From the NCBI RefSeq assembly GCF_011764545.1, contig NZ_AP022870.1, forward strand, positions 8,562,001-8,626,000: a stretch of 64,000 bases of DNA, given 5' to 3'. This document shows positions 46,896 through 55,861 of the stretch, in pieces (position 1 is the first letter of the stretch; every line of letters starts with the position of its first letter). The translations under genes were made by a program, and so were the position numbers. The notes under the pieces are model-generated. The model did no database searches and was not told where the DNA came from. It was given only the letters and a program-made list of their open reading frames with translations. This DNA comes from Phytohabitans flavus. GTDB lineage: Bacteria > Actinomycetota > Actinomycetes > Mycobacteriales > Micromonosporaceae.

Positions 46896-48110
46896 GTGCG
46901 CCTGAAAGCCGGATCGTTGCTGCTTGTCGCCGCACTCCTCGCGGGGTGTGGTGGCGGCGACACGGGTGGTGAGGAGCAGCCGCCGCCCGCCACGACGGAG
47001 GGCGCTGCGGCGACCACCGATGCGCCGACCGAGGCGCCAGCCGGAAAGGCCGGCCTCGGTGCCGCGCCGACGACCAAGCCACCCGCCACCAAAAAGCCGC
47101 CGCCCGCCGTGCTGCGCGCCGGCAATCCCAACGGCAAGGCGTCGGTGCCGGCCGAGGCGCGTGCGGTCGACGTCAGCAAGCCGGACCGCGTGGTGGGCAA
47201 CGGCACGCCGGCGAGCTGCACCTCCAAGGCGGTGGTGTCGGCGGTGGCGGCCGGCGGGGTCATCACGTTCTCGTGCGGGCCAGACCCGATCACCATCACG
47301 CTGGCACAGACCGCGAAGATCAAGAATTCCACCCGCAAGGTGGTCATCGACGGCGGCGGCAAGGTCACGCTCAGCGGTGGCGGCAAGCGCCGCATCATCT
47401 ACCAGAACACCTGCGACGAGTCCCTGGGCTGGGAAAACTCGGACTGCACAAACCAGGACCACCCCAGCCTCACCGTGCAGAACATCACGCTCGCCGACGG
47501 CAGCTCGATCGGCGTCGACCCGGACATCGAGGTGACCAACGGCGGCGGTGGTGGCGCGCTGTATGTCCGGGGTGGACGGTTCAAGGTGGTCAACACGAAG
47601 TTCGTCCGCAACAAGTGCGACAGCGGCGGTCCCGACCTCGGCGGCGCGGCCATCCGCTCGCTCGACATGGACAACGACGGCCCGGTGTATGTAGTGGGCA
47701 GCACCTTCGGCGGTGCCTCCGGCCAGGGCAACCGCTGCTCCAACGGTGGCGCGCTGAGCAGCATCGGCGTCTCGTGGATCGTGCTCAACAGCCTGTTCAG
47801 CTACAACGAGGCGATCGGCTACGGCGCCAACCAGGCCGCGAATGGCACGCCGGGCGGCGGCAACGGCGGCGCGATGTACTTCGACGGCAACACGTTCACC
47901 GTGCGGGTCGCCGGGACGATCATGGAGAGAAACCACGCCCGCGAGGGTGGCGGTGCGATCTTCTTCGTGAGCAACGACCTGAGCGGAAGCCTCAAGCTGG
48001 AAAACTCGACGCTGCGGGGCAACCCGAGCGACGAGTTCGAGACGCTGGCCGGGATCTTCTACCGGGGCACCACCAAGCTCCCGTCGATCACCGGTCCGAA
48101 GCCGAGCTGA
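46896..48110 (+). CDS. Secreted beta-helix lipoprotein (parallel right-handed, pectate-lyase-like)
   Basis: A 404-residue exported protein. Signal peptide MRLKAGSLLLVAALLAGCGG has lipobox LAGC, followed by a Thr/Pro/Ala-rich stalk to about residue 95. The rest is a right-handed beta-helix with repeated short strands and polymorphic-outer-membrane-protein-like turns such as NGGGGGALYV, NGGALSSIG and EGGGAIFFV, with cysteines likely paired. Surface polysaccharide binding or cleavage is plausible; no catalytic residues can be identified. The GTG at 46896 has TAGCAT (46883-46888) seven bases upstream, a leaderless arrangement. Confidence 0.83.
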   Translation: MRLKAGSLLLVAALLAGCGGGDTGGEEQPPPATTEGAAATTDAPTEAPAGKAGLGAAPTTKPPATKKPPPAVLRAGNPNGKASVPAEARAVDVSKPDRVVGNGTPASCTSKAVVSAVAAGGVITFSCGPDPITITLAQTAKIKNSTRKVVIDGGGKVTLSGGGKRRIIYQNTCDESLGWENSDCTNQDHPSLTVQNITLADGSSIGVDPDIEVTNGGGGGALYVRGGRFKVVNTKFVRNKCDSGGPDLGGAAIRSLDMDNDGPVYVVGSTFGGASGQGNRCSNGGALSSIGVSWIVLNSLFSYNEAIGYGANQAANGTPGGGNGGAMYFDGNTFTVRVAGTIMERNHAREGGGAIFFVSNDLSGSLKLENSTLRGNPSDEFETLAGIFYRGTTKLPSITGPKPS

Positions 48111-48152
48111 CCGGCGGCTCAGCTCGCCCTAGTGCTCAGCCCACCTCGGTGC

Positions 48153-48695
48153 TCAGCCCGACTTGTGGCGCAGGCCGTCGACAAGCAGGTCGAGGAGGCG
48201 GCCGGCCTGGTCACGCTCGCCCGCGGCCATCGCGACGCCGCTGAGGCCGACGAGTACGTCGCCCGGCTGGGCGTCCGCCCGGATCGCACCCGCCCGCACG
48301 CCCGCTCCCACCAGCGTGGTGATCGCGTCGGTGAGCCGGTCGCGGCTTTCCGAGTACGGGTTGACGCCGGTCGCGATCACTACCCGTAGCGCGTCGGACA
48401 TCCCCCGCTTCGTGGCCATGTACTCGACGAACCGGTCCATCCACGTGCGCAGCGCGTCGTCCGGCGGCTGGGCGGCCAGCAGCTCGCCGACGGAGTCACA
48501 AAGGCGGGCCAGCTCGTTGCGGTACGCCGCCTCGATCAGCGCCTCCCGGGTCGGGAAGTGCCGGTAGAGCGTGCCGATGCCCACGCCCGCGTCCTTGGCG
48601 ATGGCGTCGAGCGTGGCGTCTGGCGCGCCCTGTGAGAACGCGCGCACGGCCGCGTCCAGCAGCCGCTCGCGGTTGCGCTGTGCGTCGGCGCGCAC
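48153..48695 (-). CDS. TetR family transcriptional regulator
   Basis: A 180-residue TetR protein. The helix-turn-helix is NRERLLDAAVRAFSQGAPDATLDAIAKDAGVGIGTLYRHFPTREAL; the rest is a helical ligand domain with a SbtR-type look (WMDRFVEYMATKRGM). The GTG at 48695 has GGAGG upstream. It is divergent from the SDR at 48831, which is its likely target. The 135-base gap between them contains two GGAG-N4-CTCC inverted repeats around 48737-48774. Confidence 0.9.
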   Translation of the reverse strand: MRADAQRNRERLLDAAVRAFSQGAPDATLDAIAKDAGVGIGTLYRHFPTREALIEAAYRNELARLCDSVGELLAAQPPDDALRTWMDRFVEYMATKRGMSDALRVVIATGVNPYSESRDRLTDAITTLVGAGVRAGAIRADAQPGDVLVGLSGVAMAAGERDQAGRLLDLLVDGLRHKSG

Positions 48696-48830
48696 GGTGT
48701 TCCTCCCCCGTGGTGGTGTAGCTCACTTCGTAACCGGAGGATGCTCCGCTTAAGGTTGCGATGAAGTGGAGCCCCCTCCGTTTGTAGCGTACAGGGTGGG
48801 TGCTCCAGAGGGTCCGCCGATCGAAACGGG

Positions 48831-49781
48831 ATGATCATGACTGGGACCACACGCATCACCACGCCGTTCAACGCCGAGTCCACGGCCGCCGAGGTGATGG
48901 CGGGCATCGACCTGAGCGGCCGCCGGGCCATCGTCACGGGCGGCGCCTCCGGCATCGGCATCGAGACCGCCCGGGCGCTGGCCGGCGCCGGCGCGGAGGT
49001 CACGCTCGCGGTCCGCAACATCGAGGCGGGCGTGCGCACCGCCGAGGAGATCACCGCCGCCACCGGAAACAAGCAGGTGTACGTGGCGCCGCTCGAGCTC
49101 GCCGACCGTACCTCGGTCGCCGCCCTCGTCACCGCATGGGAGGGCCCGCTGCACATCCTGGTCAACAACGCAGGCGTGATGGCGCCGCCGCTGACCCGGA
49201 CCGCCGAGGGGTGGGAGCTCCAGTTCGCCACCAACCACCTCGGCCACTTCGGCCTCGCCACCGGCCTGCACCGGGCACTCGCCGAGGCCGGCGGGGCCCG
49301 GGTCGTGTCGGTCAGCTCCTCCGCTCACCAGCGCTCGTCGGTCGTCTTCGAGGACATCAACTTCGAGCGCCGCGAGTACACGCCGTGGGAGGGGTACGGC
49401 CAGTCCAAGACCGCCAACGTGCTCTTCGCGGTCGAGGCGAGCAAGCGGTGGGCCGCCGACGGCATCACCGTGAACGCCTTGCACCCGGGTGGCATCCGCA
49501 CGGGCCTCCAGCGGTACGTGACCGAAGAGGAGCTCGACCGCCTCCGCGCCCAGGCCGGCCCCAACGCCCCGGCGTGGAAGACGCCCGAGCAGGGTGCCGC
49601 CACGTCGGTGCTGGTCGCCGCATCGCCGCTGCTGGACGGCATAAGCGGCCGGTACTTCGAGGACTGCAACGAGGCTGTGGCACACCAGCCGGGCTCGCGG
49701 GTCGGCGTGACGGCGTACGCCCTCGACCCCGAGGCGGCCGCGCGACTGTGGGTGGTCAGCGAGGAGCTGCTCGCGGCTTGA
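48831..49781 (+). CDS. Short-chain dehydrogenase/reductase, retinol-dehydrogenase-like
   Basis: A 316-residue SDR. Cofactor motif VTGGASGIGIETARAL, NNAGVM, catalytic SVSSSAH and YGQSKTANVLFA (YxxxK). This length and the insert before the Tyr (DINFERREYTPWEGYGQSK) are typical of the retinol/WW-domain-oxidoreductase-like group that is often under TetR control in actinomycetes. The ATG at 48831 lacks a clear ribosome site; 48837 is an equally likely start. It is divergent from the TetR gene at 48695 and ends in front of a strong hairpin. Confidence 0.9.
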   Translation: MIMTGTTRITTPFNAESTAAEVMAGIDLSGRRAIVTGGASGIGIETARALAGAGAEVTLAVRNIEAGVRTAEEITAATGNKQVYVAPLELADRTSVAALVTAWEGPLHILVNNAGVMAPPLTRTAEGWELQFATNHLGHFGLATGLHRALAEAGGARVVSVSSSAHQRSSVVFEDINFERREYTPWEGYGQSKTANVLFAVEASKRWAADGITVNALHPGGIRTGLQRYVTEEELDRLRAQAGPNAPAWKTPEQGAATSVLVAASPLLDGISGRYFEDCNEAVAHQPGSRVGVTAYALDPEAAARLWVVSEELLAA

Positions 49782-49791
49782 CCGACGGTGC

Positions 49792-49823
49792 GGCCCGTGA
49801 CACCTGGCGAGGTGTCACGGGCC
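49792..49823. terminator. Bidirectional hairpin terminator between SDR and deacetylase genes
   Basis: Perfect 14-base arms (49792-49805 and 49810-49823) with a four-base loop sit between two convergent stop codons (49781 and 49846). There is no T-run, as is common for actinomycete terminators. Confidence 0.75.
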
Positions 49824-49845
49824 TGGCACTGTCGATGCGCGCTGG

Positions 49846-50951
49846 CTAGGCGACCGTGCAGCTGGCGCCGTTCAAGGTGAACGACGCGGGCCGCCCGGTG
49901 TTGCCGGTGTGCGTGGCCTGGAAGCCGACGCCGACCGAGGCGTTCGGCGCGATGCTTCCGTTGTACGAGACGTTGCGGGCGGTCACCTGGCCGCTGCTGG
50001 GCGAGTACGTCGCGTTCCAGCCCGACGTGATCGTCTGTCCACTGGGGAGTGCGAAGGCCAGCGTCCAGCCGTTGACCGGCGCGTTGCTCGTGTTGGTGAT
50101 GGTGATCGACGCGGTCAGGCCGCTGTTCCAGGCGTTGACCGTGTAGCCGACGCGGCAGGCGCCACCGCCGCCGGGCGGGGGCGTGGTGACCGGCGGGTGG
50201 TCGTCGGCGGGGTGACCGTCGGCCGGGTGGTGGGCGGCGTGGTCGGGTTACCGCCGCTCGGCGCGACCGCCCGCCCCGTGCTCGTGGAGATCATGCCGGC
50301 GCACAAGTTGCGGCTGGCCAGGTTGGCCGCGATCTGGGGCACCGCCTGGATCGTCGTCTGGTACCCGTCGTGCATCAGGATCACCTGGCCGTTTTGCAGC
50401 CGGCCGGCGGCCTGGACGATCGCGCTGGTGCTGGCGCCATTCCAGTCCTGCGAGTCCACGTCCCACAGCACCTCGGTGAGGCCGAGCTGGGCCTCGATCG
50501 AGCGGATCGTCGCGTTGGTCTCCCCGTACGGCGGGCGGAACAGGCGGGGCGTCTGGCCGGTCGCCTGCTGGATCGCCTGCTGCGTCTGGGTCAGCTCCGA
50601 GGTGATCTGCTGGCTGCTCATCTGCGGCAGGTGCGGATGGGTCCAGCTGTGGTTGCCGACCCACATGCCGGCGGTGACCTGGGCGCGGGCGAGCGCGGGG
50701 TTCTGCGGTACGCGCTGGCCGATGTTGAAGAACGTGGCCCGCAGGCCGGCCGAGGTCAGCGCGTTGAGCAGCGCGGTGGTCGTACCGCTGATGGGACCGT
50801 CGTCGTACGTGAGGCCGACGTAGCCGCCGCTACAGTCTGCGGCCGCGCTTGAAGGCGTGGCGGCGACGGTCAGCGTGACGGCAGCCGCAGCCGCGGTGGC
50901 CAGCGAGGCCAGGGCGGCTGTGGTACGTCGGGACAGGCGGGTGGGCAGCAT
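49846..50951 (-). CDS. Secreted polysaccharide (chitin/xylan) deacetylase with C-terminal CBM2; frame broken near 50196
   Basis: One base added in the GGG at 50195-50197 joins the catalytic part to a cellulose-binding CBM2, 368 residues in all. Signal peptide residues about 1-38, CE4 domain with LTYDDGPI, HSWTHPH, RPPYGE, DVDSQDW and LMHDGY (motifs 1-5), a Thr/Pro linker, then CBM2 (YTVNAWNSGLTASITITNTS to LNGASCTVA). The metal triad Asp-His-His is intact. It removes acetyl groups from chitin, chito-oligomers or xylan outside the cell. ATG at 50951 with CAGGAG eight bases upstream. Confidence 0.9.
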
Positions 50952-51016
50952 TGGCGGCTCCTGGCGTGGGGTGGGTGTGCGGGGCCGGGGCTGAAACATT
51001 CCGTAGTATGAGCCGG

Positions 51017-51044
51017 AACGTACCCGCATGCAAATGTCTGTCAA
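51017..51044 (-). promoter_or_regulatory. Promoter of the polysaccharide deacetylase gene
   Basis: On the minus strand TTGACA (51044-51039), a 16-base spacer and TACGTT (51022-51017) form a strong sigma-70-type promoter about 66 bases from the start codon. The perfect -35 is rare in this window. Confidence 0.65.
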
Positions 51045-51276
51045 TATAAGCAGGTCAAGCCGGTATTCTCGGCGGCGGAGCTGGCTCGGAACGGCATTGC
51101 CGAGCCCTCGGCGTACGTCCGGTCGACGATGAGGTTCCGGAAATACGTCAATCGCTTCCGGCCCGATGGTCGATCCGTGGAGGAAACCGCTCGGAAACAT
51201 TCCGGACATGGAGCTGAGTGCCGATCGGTCAATCGGAGGATCCGGCCGGGGCGGAGATCATCTGAAGATTTACTTC

Positions 51277-51292
51277 CGTGACTCTCGTCACG
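51277..51292. promoter_or_regulatory. CRP-like operator upstream of the DUF3311-symporter operon
   Basis: CGTGA-N6-TCACG is a perfect inverted repeat fitting the CRP/GlxR pattern TGTGA-N6-TCACA, with both outer bases changed symmetrically. It ends 26 bases before the ATG at 51319. Catabolite-type control of monocarboxylate uptake is a reasonable expectation; binding is not shown. Confidence 0.5.
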
Positions 51293-51318
51293 TGACAAAC
51301 CCCCCAATGGAGGCATAG

Positions 51319-51690
51319 ATGGTCGCCGAACGGCGCGCTCGGGAAACCTGGCCACCGGGCTCACCTACGGCACCGCCTCCGTGGCCGCCAAGGCCGACCG
51401 GAACGCCGCCGCCCCGCGCCGGTGAGGGTCCGGGCGCCTGGCCGCCCCGCCAGCCCACCCACCACGTCGGCGCACCCGTCGCCACCAAGCGGAAGCGGCG
51501 GGCCGACGCCAGCCCGTGGCACTGGCTCCTGCTGATCCCGATCGTCCTGCCGCTGCTTCCGCCGCTCTACAACCGCATGGAGCCGAGCCTGCTCGGGCTG
51601 CCGTTCTTCTACTGGTGCCAGCTCGCGTTCGCCGGGGTGGCCGCCGTGACCACCGCGATCGTCCACATTGCCACCAGCGGACGGCGGTGA
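51319..51690 (+). CDS. DUF3311 family small membrane protein
   Basis: A 123-residue protein. The first 60 residues are Pro/Arg/Thr-rich and probably disordered; then two membrane helices, WHWLLLIPIVLPLLPPLYNR and LGLPFFYWCQLAFAGVAAVTTAIV, which make the DUF3311 domain. Members nearly always precede a sodium:solute symporter, as here, and may be a small subunit of it. The ATG at 51319 follows GGAGG by five bases. The symporter ATG is one base after its stop codon. Confidence 0.9.
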   Translation: MVAERRARETWPPGSPTAPPPWPPRPTGTPPPRAGEGPGAWPPRQPTHHVGAPVATKRKRRADASPWHWLLLIPIVLPLLPPLYNRMEPSLLGLPFFYWCQLAFAGVAAVTTAIVHIATSGRR

Positions 51691-51691
51691 C

Positions 51692-53377
51692 ATGCCCACC
51701 TTCGCTGACCACCAGGTCGAGTTCTGGATCTTCGCGTTCACGTTCGGCCTGGTCACCGTCATGGGGTTCGCGGCGGCCCGCTGGCGGCGGCCGGACAACA
51801 TCCACACCCTTGAGGAGTGGGGGCTCGGCGGCCGCGCGTTCGGCAACTGGGTGACGTTCTTCCTGCTCAGCGGCGACGTCTACACGGCGTACACGTTCGT
51901 GGCCGTACCCACGCTCGTCTTCGGCGTCGGAGCCTCCGGATTCTTCCCGATGCCGTTCCTGGTGATCGTCTATCCGATGCTCTTCGTGGTCCTGGCCCGG
52001 TTCTGGTCGGTCTGCCACGTGCACGGGTTCGTGACGCCGGCCGAGTTCGTACGGGCCCGCTTCGGCTCGAAGTTCCTCGCGCTGGCGATCGCGGTGACCG
52101 GCATCCTCGCGACGATGCCGTACATCGCGCTCCAGCTCATCGGCATCGAGGCGGTCTTCAAGGTGATGGGCCTGCCGGAGGGCTGGCCGCTCACCGCCGC
52201 GTTCATCGTGCTGGCGCTGTACACGTTCAACTCCGGTCTGCGCGCCCCGGCGCTGATCTCCATCGTCAAGGACGCGCTGGTGTTGTGGACGGTGCTCGCC
52301 GCGTTCCTCATCGTCGCCTCCCACTCCGGCGGCTGGAGCAGCGTCTTCCGGGTGGCCGAGCAGAAGTACACGGCCTCGCCCAGCACCAGTGACGGCCTGC
52401 TGCTCGCGCCCGGGCAGGAGCTGAACTACCTCACGCTCGCGCTCGGCTCGGCGGTCGCCCTCTTCCTGTACCCACACACGCTCACCGGCGTGCTCGCCGC
52501 CCGCAACCGGGCCACGCTGCGGCGCAACCTTGCCGTACTGCCGCTGTACACGCTGACGCTGGGCGTGCTGATGCTGGTCGGGTTCGCCGCGATCCTGAGC
52601 GACATCCAGCCGATCGGCGACGACCGCAACACTGTCGTGCCGCTCTGGTTCGACGCCAACTTCCCAGACTGGAGCGCGGGCCTCGCGTTCGCGGCCATCG
52701 GCGTCGGCGCGATGGTGCCCGCCGCGATCATGTCGATCGCCGCGGCCAACCTGTTCACCCGCGACATCTACAAGGAGTTCATCCGCCCGCAGGCCACGGC
52801 GAAAGAGGAGACGTTCGTCAGCAAGGTGGCGTCCCTGGCGATGAAGTTCGGCGCGGTCATCTGCATCCTGATGCTCAACACCCAGTTCGCCATCGACCTT
52901 CAGCTGATCGGCGGCGTCTTCGTGATGCAGACGCTGCCCGCCGTGGCGATCGGGCTCTTCACCGCATGGCTGCACCGGTGGGCGCTGGTCGCGGGCATCT
53001 TCGCCGGGCTCGCGACCGGATTGGCGATGCTGTACCAGATCCCGCAGCGCGGCGCGGACGGCGCGGTGATCCGGGAGCACTTCGGCGGCTCCGCCTGGCC
53101 GCTCAGCAACATCGGCATCGACACCGACAGCACGATCTACGTCGGCGTGGTGGCGCTCGCCGTCAACCTGCTGGTCGCCGGGGTCCTTACCCCGCTGCTG
53201 CGCGGCGGCGGGGTGCCCGATGGCGCGGACAGGACCCGCGAGCACGACTACGTCGCGGACGAGGGTGACCCCACGGTCCGCCGGATGACGGAGCTCATCG
53301 ACGGGGAGACCCTGCCGGAGGAGACGGCCACGCCGGCCGGCGGCCGCCACTCGTTCGTCCCGCTCCGCCGCCAGTAG
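51692..53377 (+). CDS. Sodium:solute symporter family transporter (monocarboxylate-type)
   Basis: A 561-residue SSSF symporter with about 13 helices. Recognisable family regions include EEWGLGGRAFGNWVTFFLLSGDVYTAYTFVAVPTL, LQLIGIEAVFKVMGL and the sodium-binding AMVPAAIMSIAAANLFTRDIYKEF. Its C-terminal 50 residues are hydrophilic. Sequence type and the paired DUF3311 gene suggest MctP/MctC-like uptake of acetate, lactate or pyruvate. The ATG at 51692 comes two bases after the DUF3311 stop codon; it closes a two-gene operon with a hairpin at 53392. Confidence 0.9.
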   Translation: MPTFADHQVEFWIFAFTFGLVTVMGFAAARWRRPDNIHTLEEWGLGGRAFGNWVTFFLLSGDVYTAYTFVAVPTLVFGVGASGFFPMPFLVIVYPMLFVVLARFWSVCHVHGFVTPAEFVRARFGSKFLALAIAVTGILATMPYIALQLIGIEAVFKVMGLPEGWPLTAAFIVLALYTFNSGLRAPALISIVKDALVLWTVLAAFLIVASHSGGWSSVFRVAEQKYTASPSTSDGLLLAPGQELNYLTLALGSAVALFLYPHTLTGVLAARNRATLRRNLAVLPLYTLTLGVLMLVGFAAILSDIQPIGDDRNTVVPLWFDANFPDWSAGLAFAAIGVGAMVPAAIMSIAAANLFTRDIYKEFIRPQATAKEETFVSKVASLAMKFGAVICILMLNTQFAIDLQLIGGVFVMQTLPAVAIGLFTAWLHRWALVAGIFAGLATGLAMLYQIPQRGADGAVIREHFGGSAWPLSNIGIDTDSTIYVGVVALAVNLLVAGVLTPLLRGGGVPDGADRTREHDYVADEGDPTVRRMTELIDGETLPEETATPAGGRHSFVPLRRQ

Positions 53378-53391
53378 CCACGCCGACGATC

Positions 53392-53440
53392 TCCTCCGCC
53401 GCGGTTGGCCGCCCCCTTGCGGGGTAGCACCGCGGCGGAG
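53392..53440. terminator. Strong nested hairpin between symporter and cydA
   Basis: Thirteen-base perfect arms (53392-53404 and 53428-53440) enclose a second stem CCCC-TTGC-GGGG (53412-53423). It lies 14 bases after the symporter stop and ends 23 bases before cydA. It probably terminates the symporter message; a role in the cydA leader is possible. Confidence 0.65.
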
Positions 53441-53463
53441 GTGGATCACATGCGGGTCGAGCC

Positions 53464-54785
53464 GTGATCGAGGATCTGACCGCGGCGCGCCTGCAGATGG
53501 CGCTGTCGCTGGGCTGGCACATCGTCATCGCCTCCTTCGGTGTGGGAATGCCGGCGGTCACGCTGTTCGCCGAGTGGCGGGGGTATCGCAGCGGCGACCC
53601 GGTGTACACCCGCCTCGCGCACCGCTGGGCCAAGGCGATGGGCGTGCTCTTCGCGGTCGGGGCGGTCTCCGGCACGATCCTGTCGTTCGAGATGGGCCTG
53701 CTGTGGCCGGGGCTGATGGGCCGGTACGGCGACGTGATCGGGCTGCCGTTCGCGCTGGAGGGCATCGCCTTCTTCATCGAGGCGATCTTCCTTGGCATCT
53801 ACCTCTACGCCTGGGACCGGCTGCCGCCCCGCGCGCACATCCTCTCCGGCATCCCGTTGGTGGTGGCCGGCGTCGCGTCCGCGTTCTTCGTCGTCTCGGC
53901 CAACGCGTGGATGAACCAGCCGCGCGGCTTCGACCTGGTGTCCGGCGAGGTGACCGGAGTGGACCCGTGGGCGGCGATGTTCAACCCGGGTACGCCGCCG
54001 CAGACCGTTCACATGATCGTGGCGGCTTTCATGGTCACCGGCTTCGGCATCGCCAGCGTGTACGCGGTCGGGTACCTGCGCGGGCGGCGGGACCGGTACC
54101 ACCGGCTGGGGTTCGCGGTGCCGTTCACGATCGCCGCGCTGCTCTCGCCGGTACAGGTCGTCGTCGGCGACTGGGCCGCCCGCTTCGTGGCCACCAACCA
54201 GCCGATCAAGCTCGCCGCGCTCGAGGGTCTAGCCAGGACGGAACGTGGCGCGCCCCTCTCACTCGGCGGCCTGTACCAGGACGGCGAGCTCCGCTACGCG
54301 ATCGCGATCCCGAACGCGCTCTCCATCCTCGCCCACGGGAGCCCGAACGCCGAGGTCATCGGCCTCGACCAGGTACCCGACGAGGACGAGCCGCCGGTGA
54401 ACCCGGTGAAGTGGGCGTTCCAGATCATGGTGGCGATCGGCTTCGGCCTGCTCGGGCTCGCCGCGTGGTGGGCGCTGGCCTGGTGGCGGCGGCGCGGACC
54501 GCCGCGCTCGACCTGGTTCTGGCGGGCGGCGGCAGTCGCGGGGATCGCGGCCGCCGTCGCGGTCGAGGCCGGGTGGGTCGTCACGGAGGTGGGGCGCCAG
54601 CCCTGGATTGTGTACGGCCACCTGCGCACCGCCGAGGCCGTCAACCCCGCCCGGGGCTGGCCACCGGTCTGCTGATCGTCGCCTGCGTGTACGTGGTGCT
54701 GACCGTGGCCACCGTGGTCGTGCTCCGCCGGCTGGCCGCGAGCGGCGCGGAGGAGGCGGTGGCGCCGCAGGAGGAGCTGCCGTGA
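53464..54785 (+). CDS. cydA: Cytochrome bd ubiquinol/menaquinol oxidase subunit I; frame broken near 54651
   Basis: With one base added in the CCC at 54650-54652 the protein continues PGLATGLLIVACVYVVLTV and ends at 54785, 440 residues. Haem ligand His19 is in ALSLGWHIVIASFGVGMP, the GRYGD-equivalent is LMGRYGDVIGLP, and the quinol-binding loop is short, as in actinobacterial and Bacillus forms. Subunit I carries haems b558, b595 and d for high-affinity oxygen reduction. GTG start; it is coupled to cydB by a GTGA overlap. No cydCD follows. Confidence 0.93.
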
Positions 54786-55800
54786 GCACCGCGATCGCGC
54801 TGCTCGTGGTGCTGTGGCTGGGGTTGACCCTGTACACACTGCTCGGTGGTGCGGACTTCGGCGCCGGCTTCTGGGACCTGGTCGCCGGCGGCACACGGCG
54901 CGGCGCGGCCCGGCGGGAGCTGATCGAACACTCGATCGGGCCGGTGTGGGAGGCCAACCACGTGTGGTTGATCCTCGTGGTGACGCTCTTCTGGACCGCG
55001 TTCCCGCCCGCGTTCGCCTCGTTCGCGTCCACGCTGTACATCCCGCTGACGGTGGCCGCACTCGGGATCATCGGGCGGGGTGCGGCGTTCGCGTTCCGCA
55101 AGGCCAGCGAGTCGCTCGCTGAGCAGCGGCTGTACGGCGCCACGTTCGCCGCCTCGTCCGTGCTTACCCCGTTCTTCCTGGGTACGGCCGTCGGCGGGGT
55201 GGCCTCCCGACGGGTGCCGAGCGGCGTGGCGGCCGGCGATATCTGGACCAGCTGGCTCAACCCGACGTCCATCTTCTGCGGAGTGCTGGCGGTCGGCGTG
55301 TGCGCGTACCTGGCCGCCGTGTACCTGATCGCCGACGCCCGCCGGGCCGGCAAGCAGGTACTTGTCGCCGAGTTTCGCCGCCGGGCGCTGATCACCGGCG
55401 TGGTGGTCGGCGTGGTCGCGCTGGCCGGCGTCGCGGTGCTCGCGGCCGACGCCCCGGCCCTGTACGACGGCCTGCGCGGCCAGGGCCTGCCGGTGGCCGC
55501 CGTCTCGATCGTGGCCGGGGTGGGGTCGCTGGTGCTGATCGCCGTCGGTCGCTACCGGGTGGTGCGGCTCACCGCTGCCGTCGCGGTGGCCGCGCTGCTG
55601 TGGGCGTGGGCGGCGGCCCAGTACCCGCTGATGCTGCCCCGGACCTCACCGTCGACGCCGCCGCCGGCGCCCCAACGGTGCTGGCCGCGGTACTAGTCGC
55701 CCTAGGGGTCGGCGCGGTACTGCTCGCCCCGTCCCTGATCTGGCTCTTCGTCATCTTCCAGCGCACGCCCGGCGCCCACCGCGCCCCACCCAGCAGTTGA
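54782..55800 (+). CDS. cydB: Cytochrome bd oxidase subunit II; frame broken near 55638
   Basis: One base added to the CCCC at 55637-55640 gives 339 residues, with LTVDAAAGAPTVLAAVLVALGVGAVLLAPSLIWLFVIFQ as the last helix. Family features are LYTLLGGADFGAGFWDLVAGG and IGPVWEANHVWLILVVTLFWTAFP. It supports the haem-bearing subunit in the membrane. The stop codon at 55798-55800 lies inside the left arm of a long inverted repeat. Confidence 0.93.
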
Positions 55801-55859
55801 TCAGGGAGTTGGCGGGCGTGTCGCGCGGCGTGTCTCGCTACCAACTCCCTGATCAACTG
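55794..55859. terminator. Long inverted repeat between cydB and the SDR gene
   Basis: Nineteen-base perfect arms (55794-55812 and 55841-55859) with a 28-base loop. It overlaps the cydB stop and ends two bases before the convergent SDR stop, so it can work as a terminator for both. The arm motif TTGATCAGGGAGTTGG looks like part of a repeat family rather than a unique terminator. Confidence 0.6.
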
Positions 55860-55861
55860 GG

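Larger units (their letters stand above)
50952..51318. other. Intergenic region between divergent deacetylase and DUF3311-symporter genes
   Basis: About 365 bases without a credible gene. It contains the deacetylase promoter (minus, 51044-51017), a CRP-like palindrome (51277-51292) near the symporter side and a GGAGG ribosome site five bases before 51319. The middle (51060-51260) shows nothing I recognise. Confidence 0.6.
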
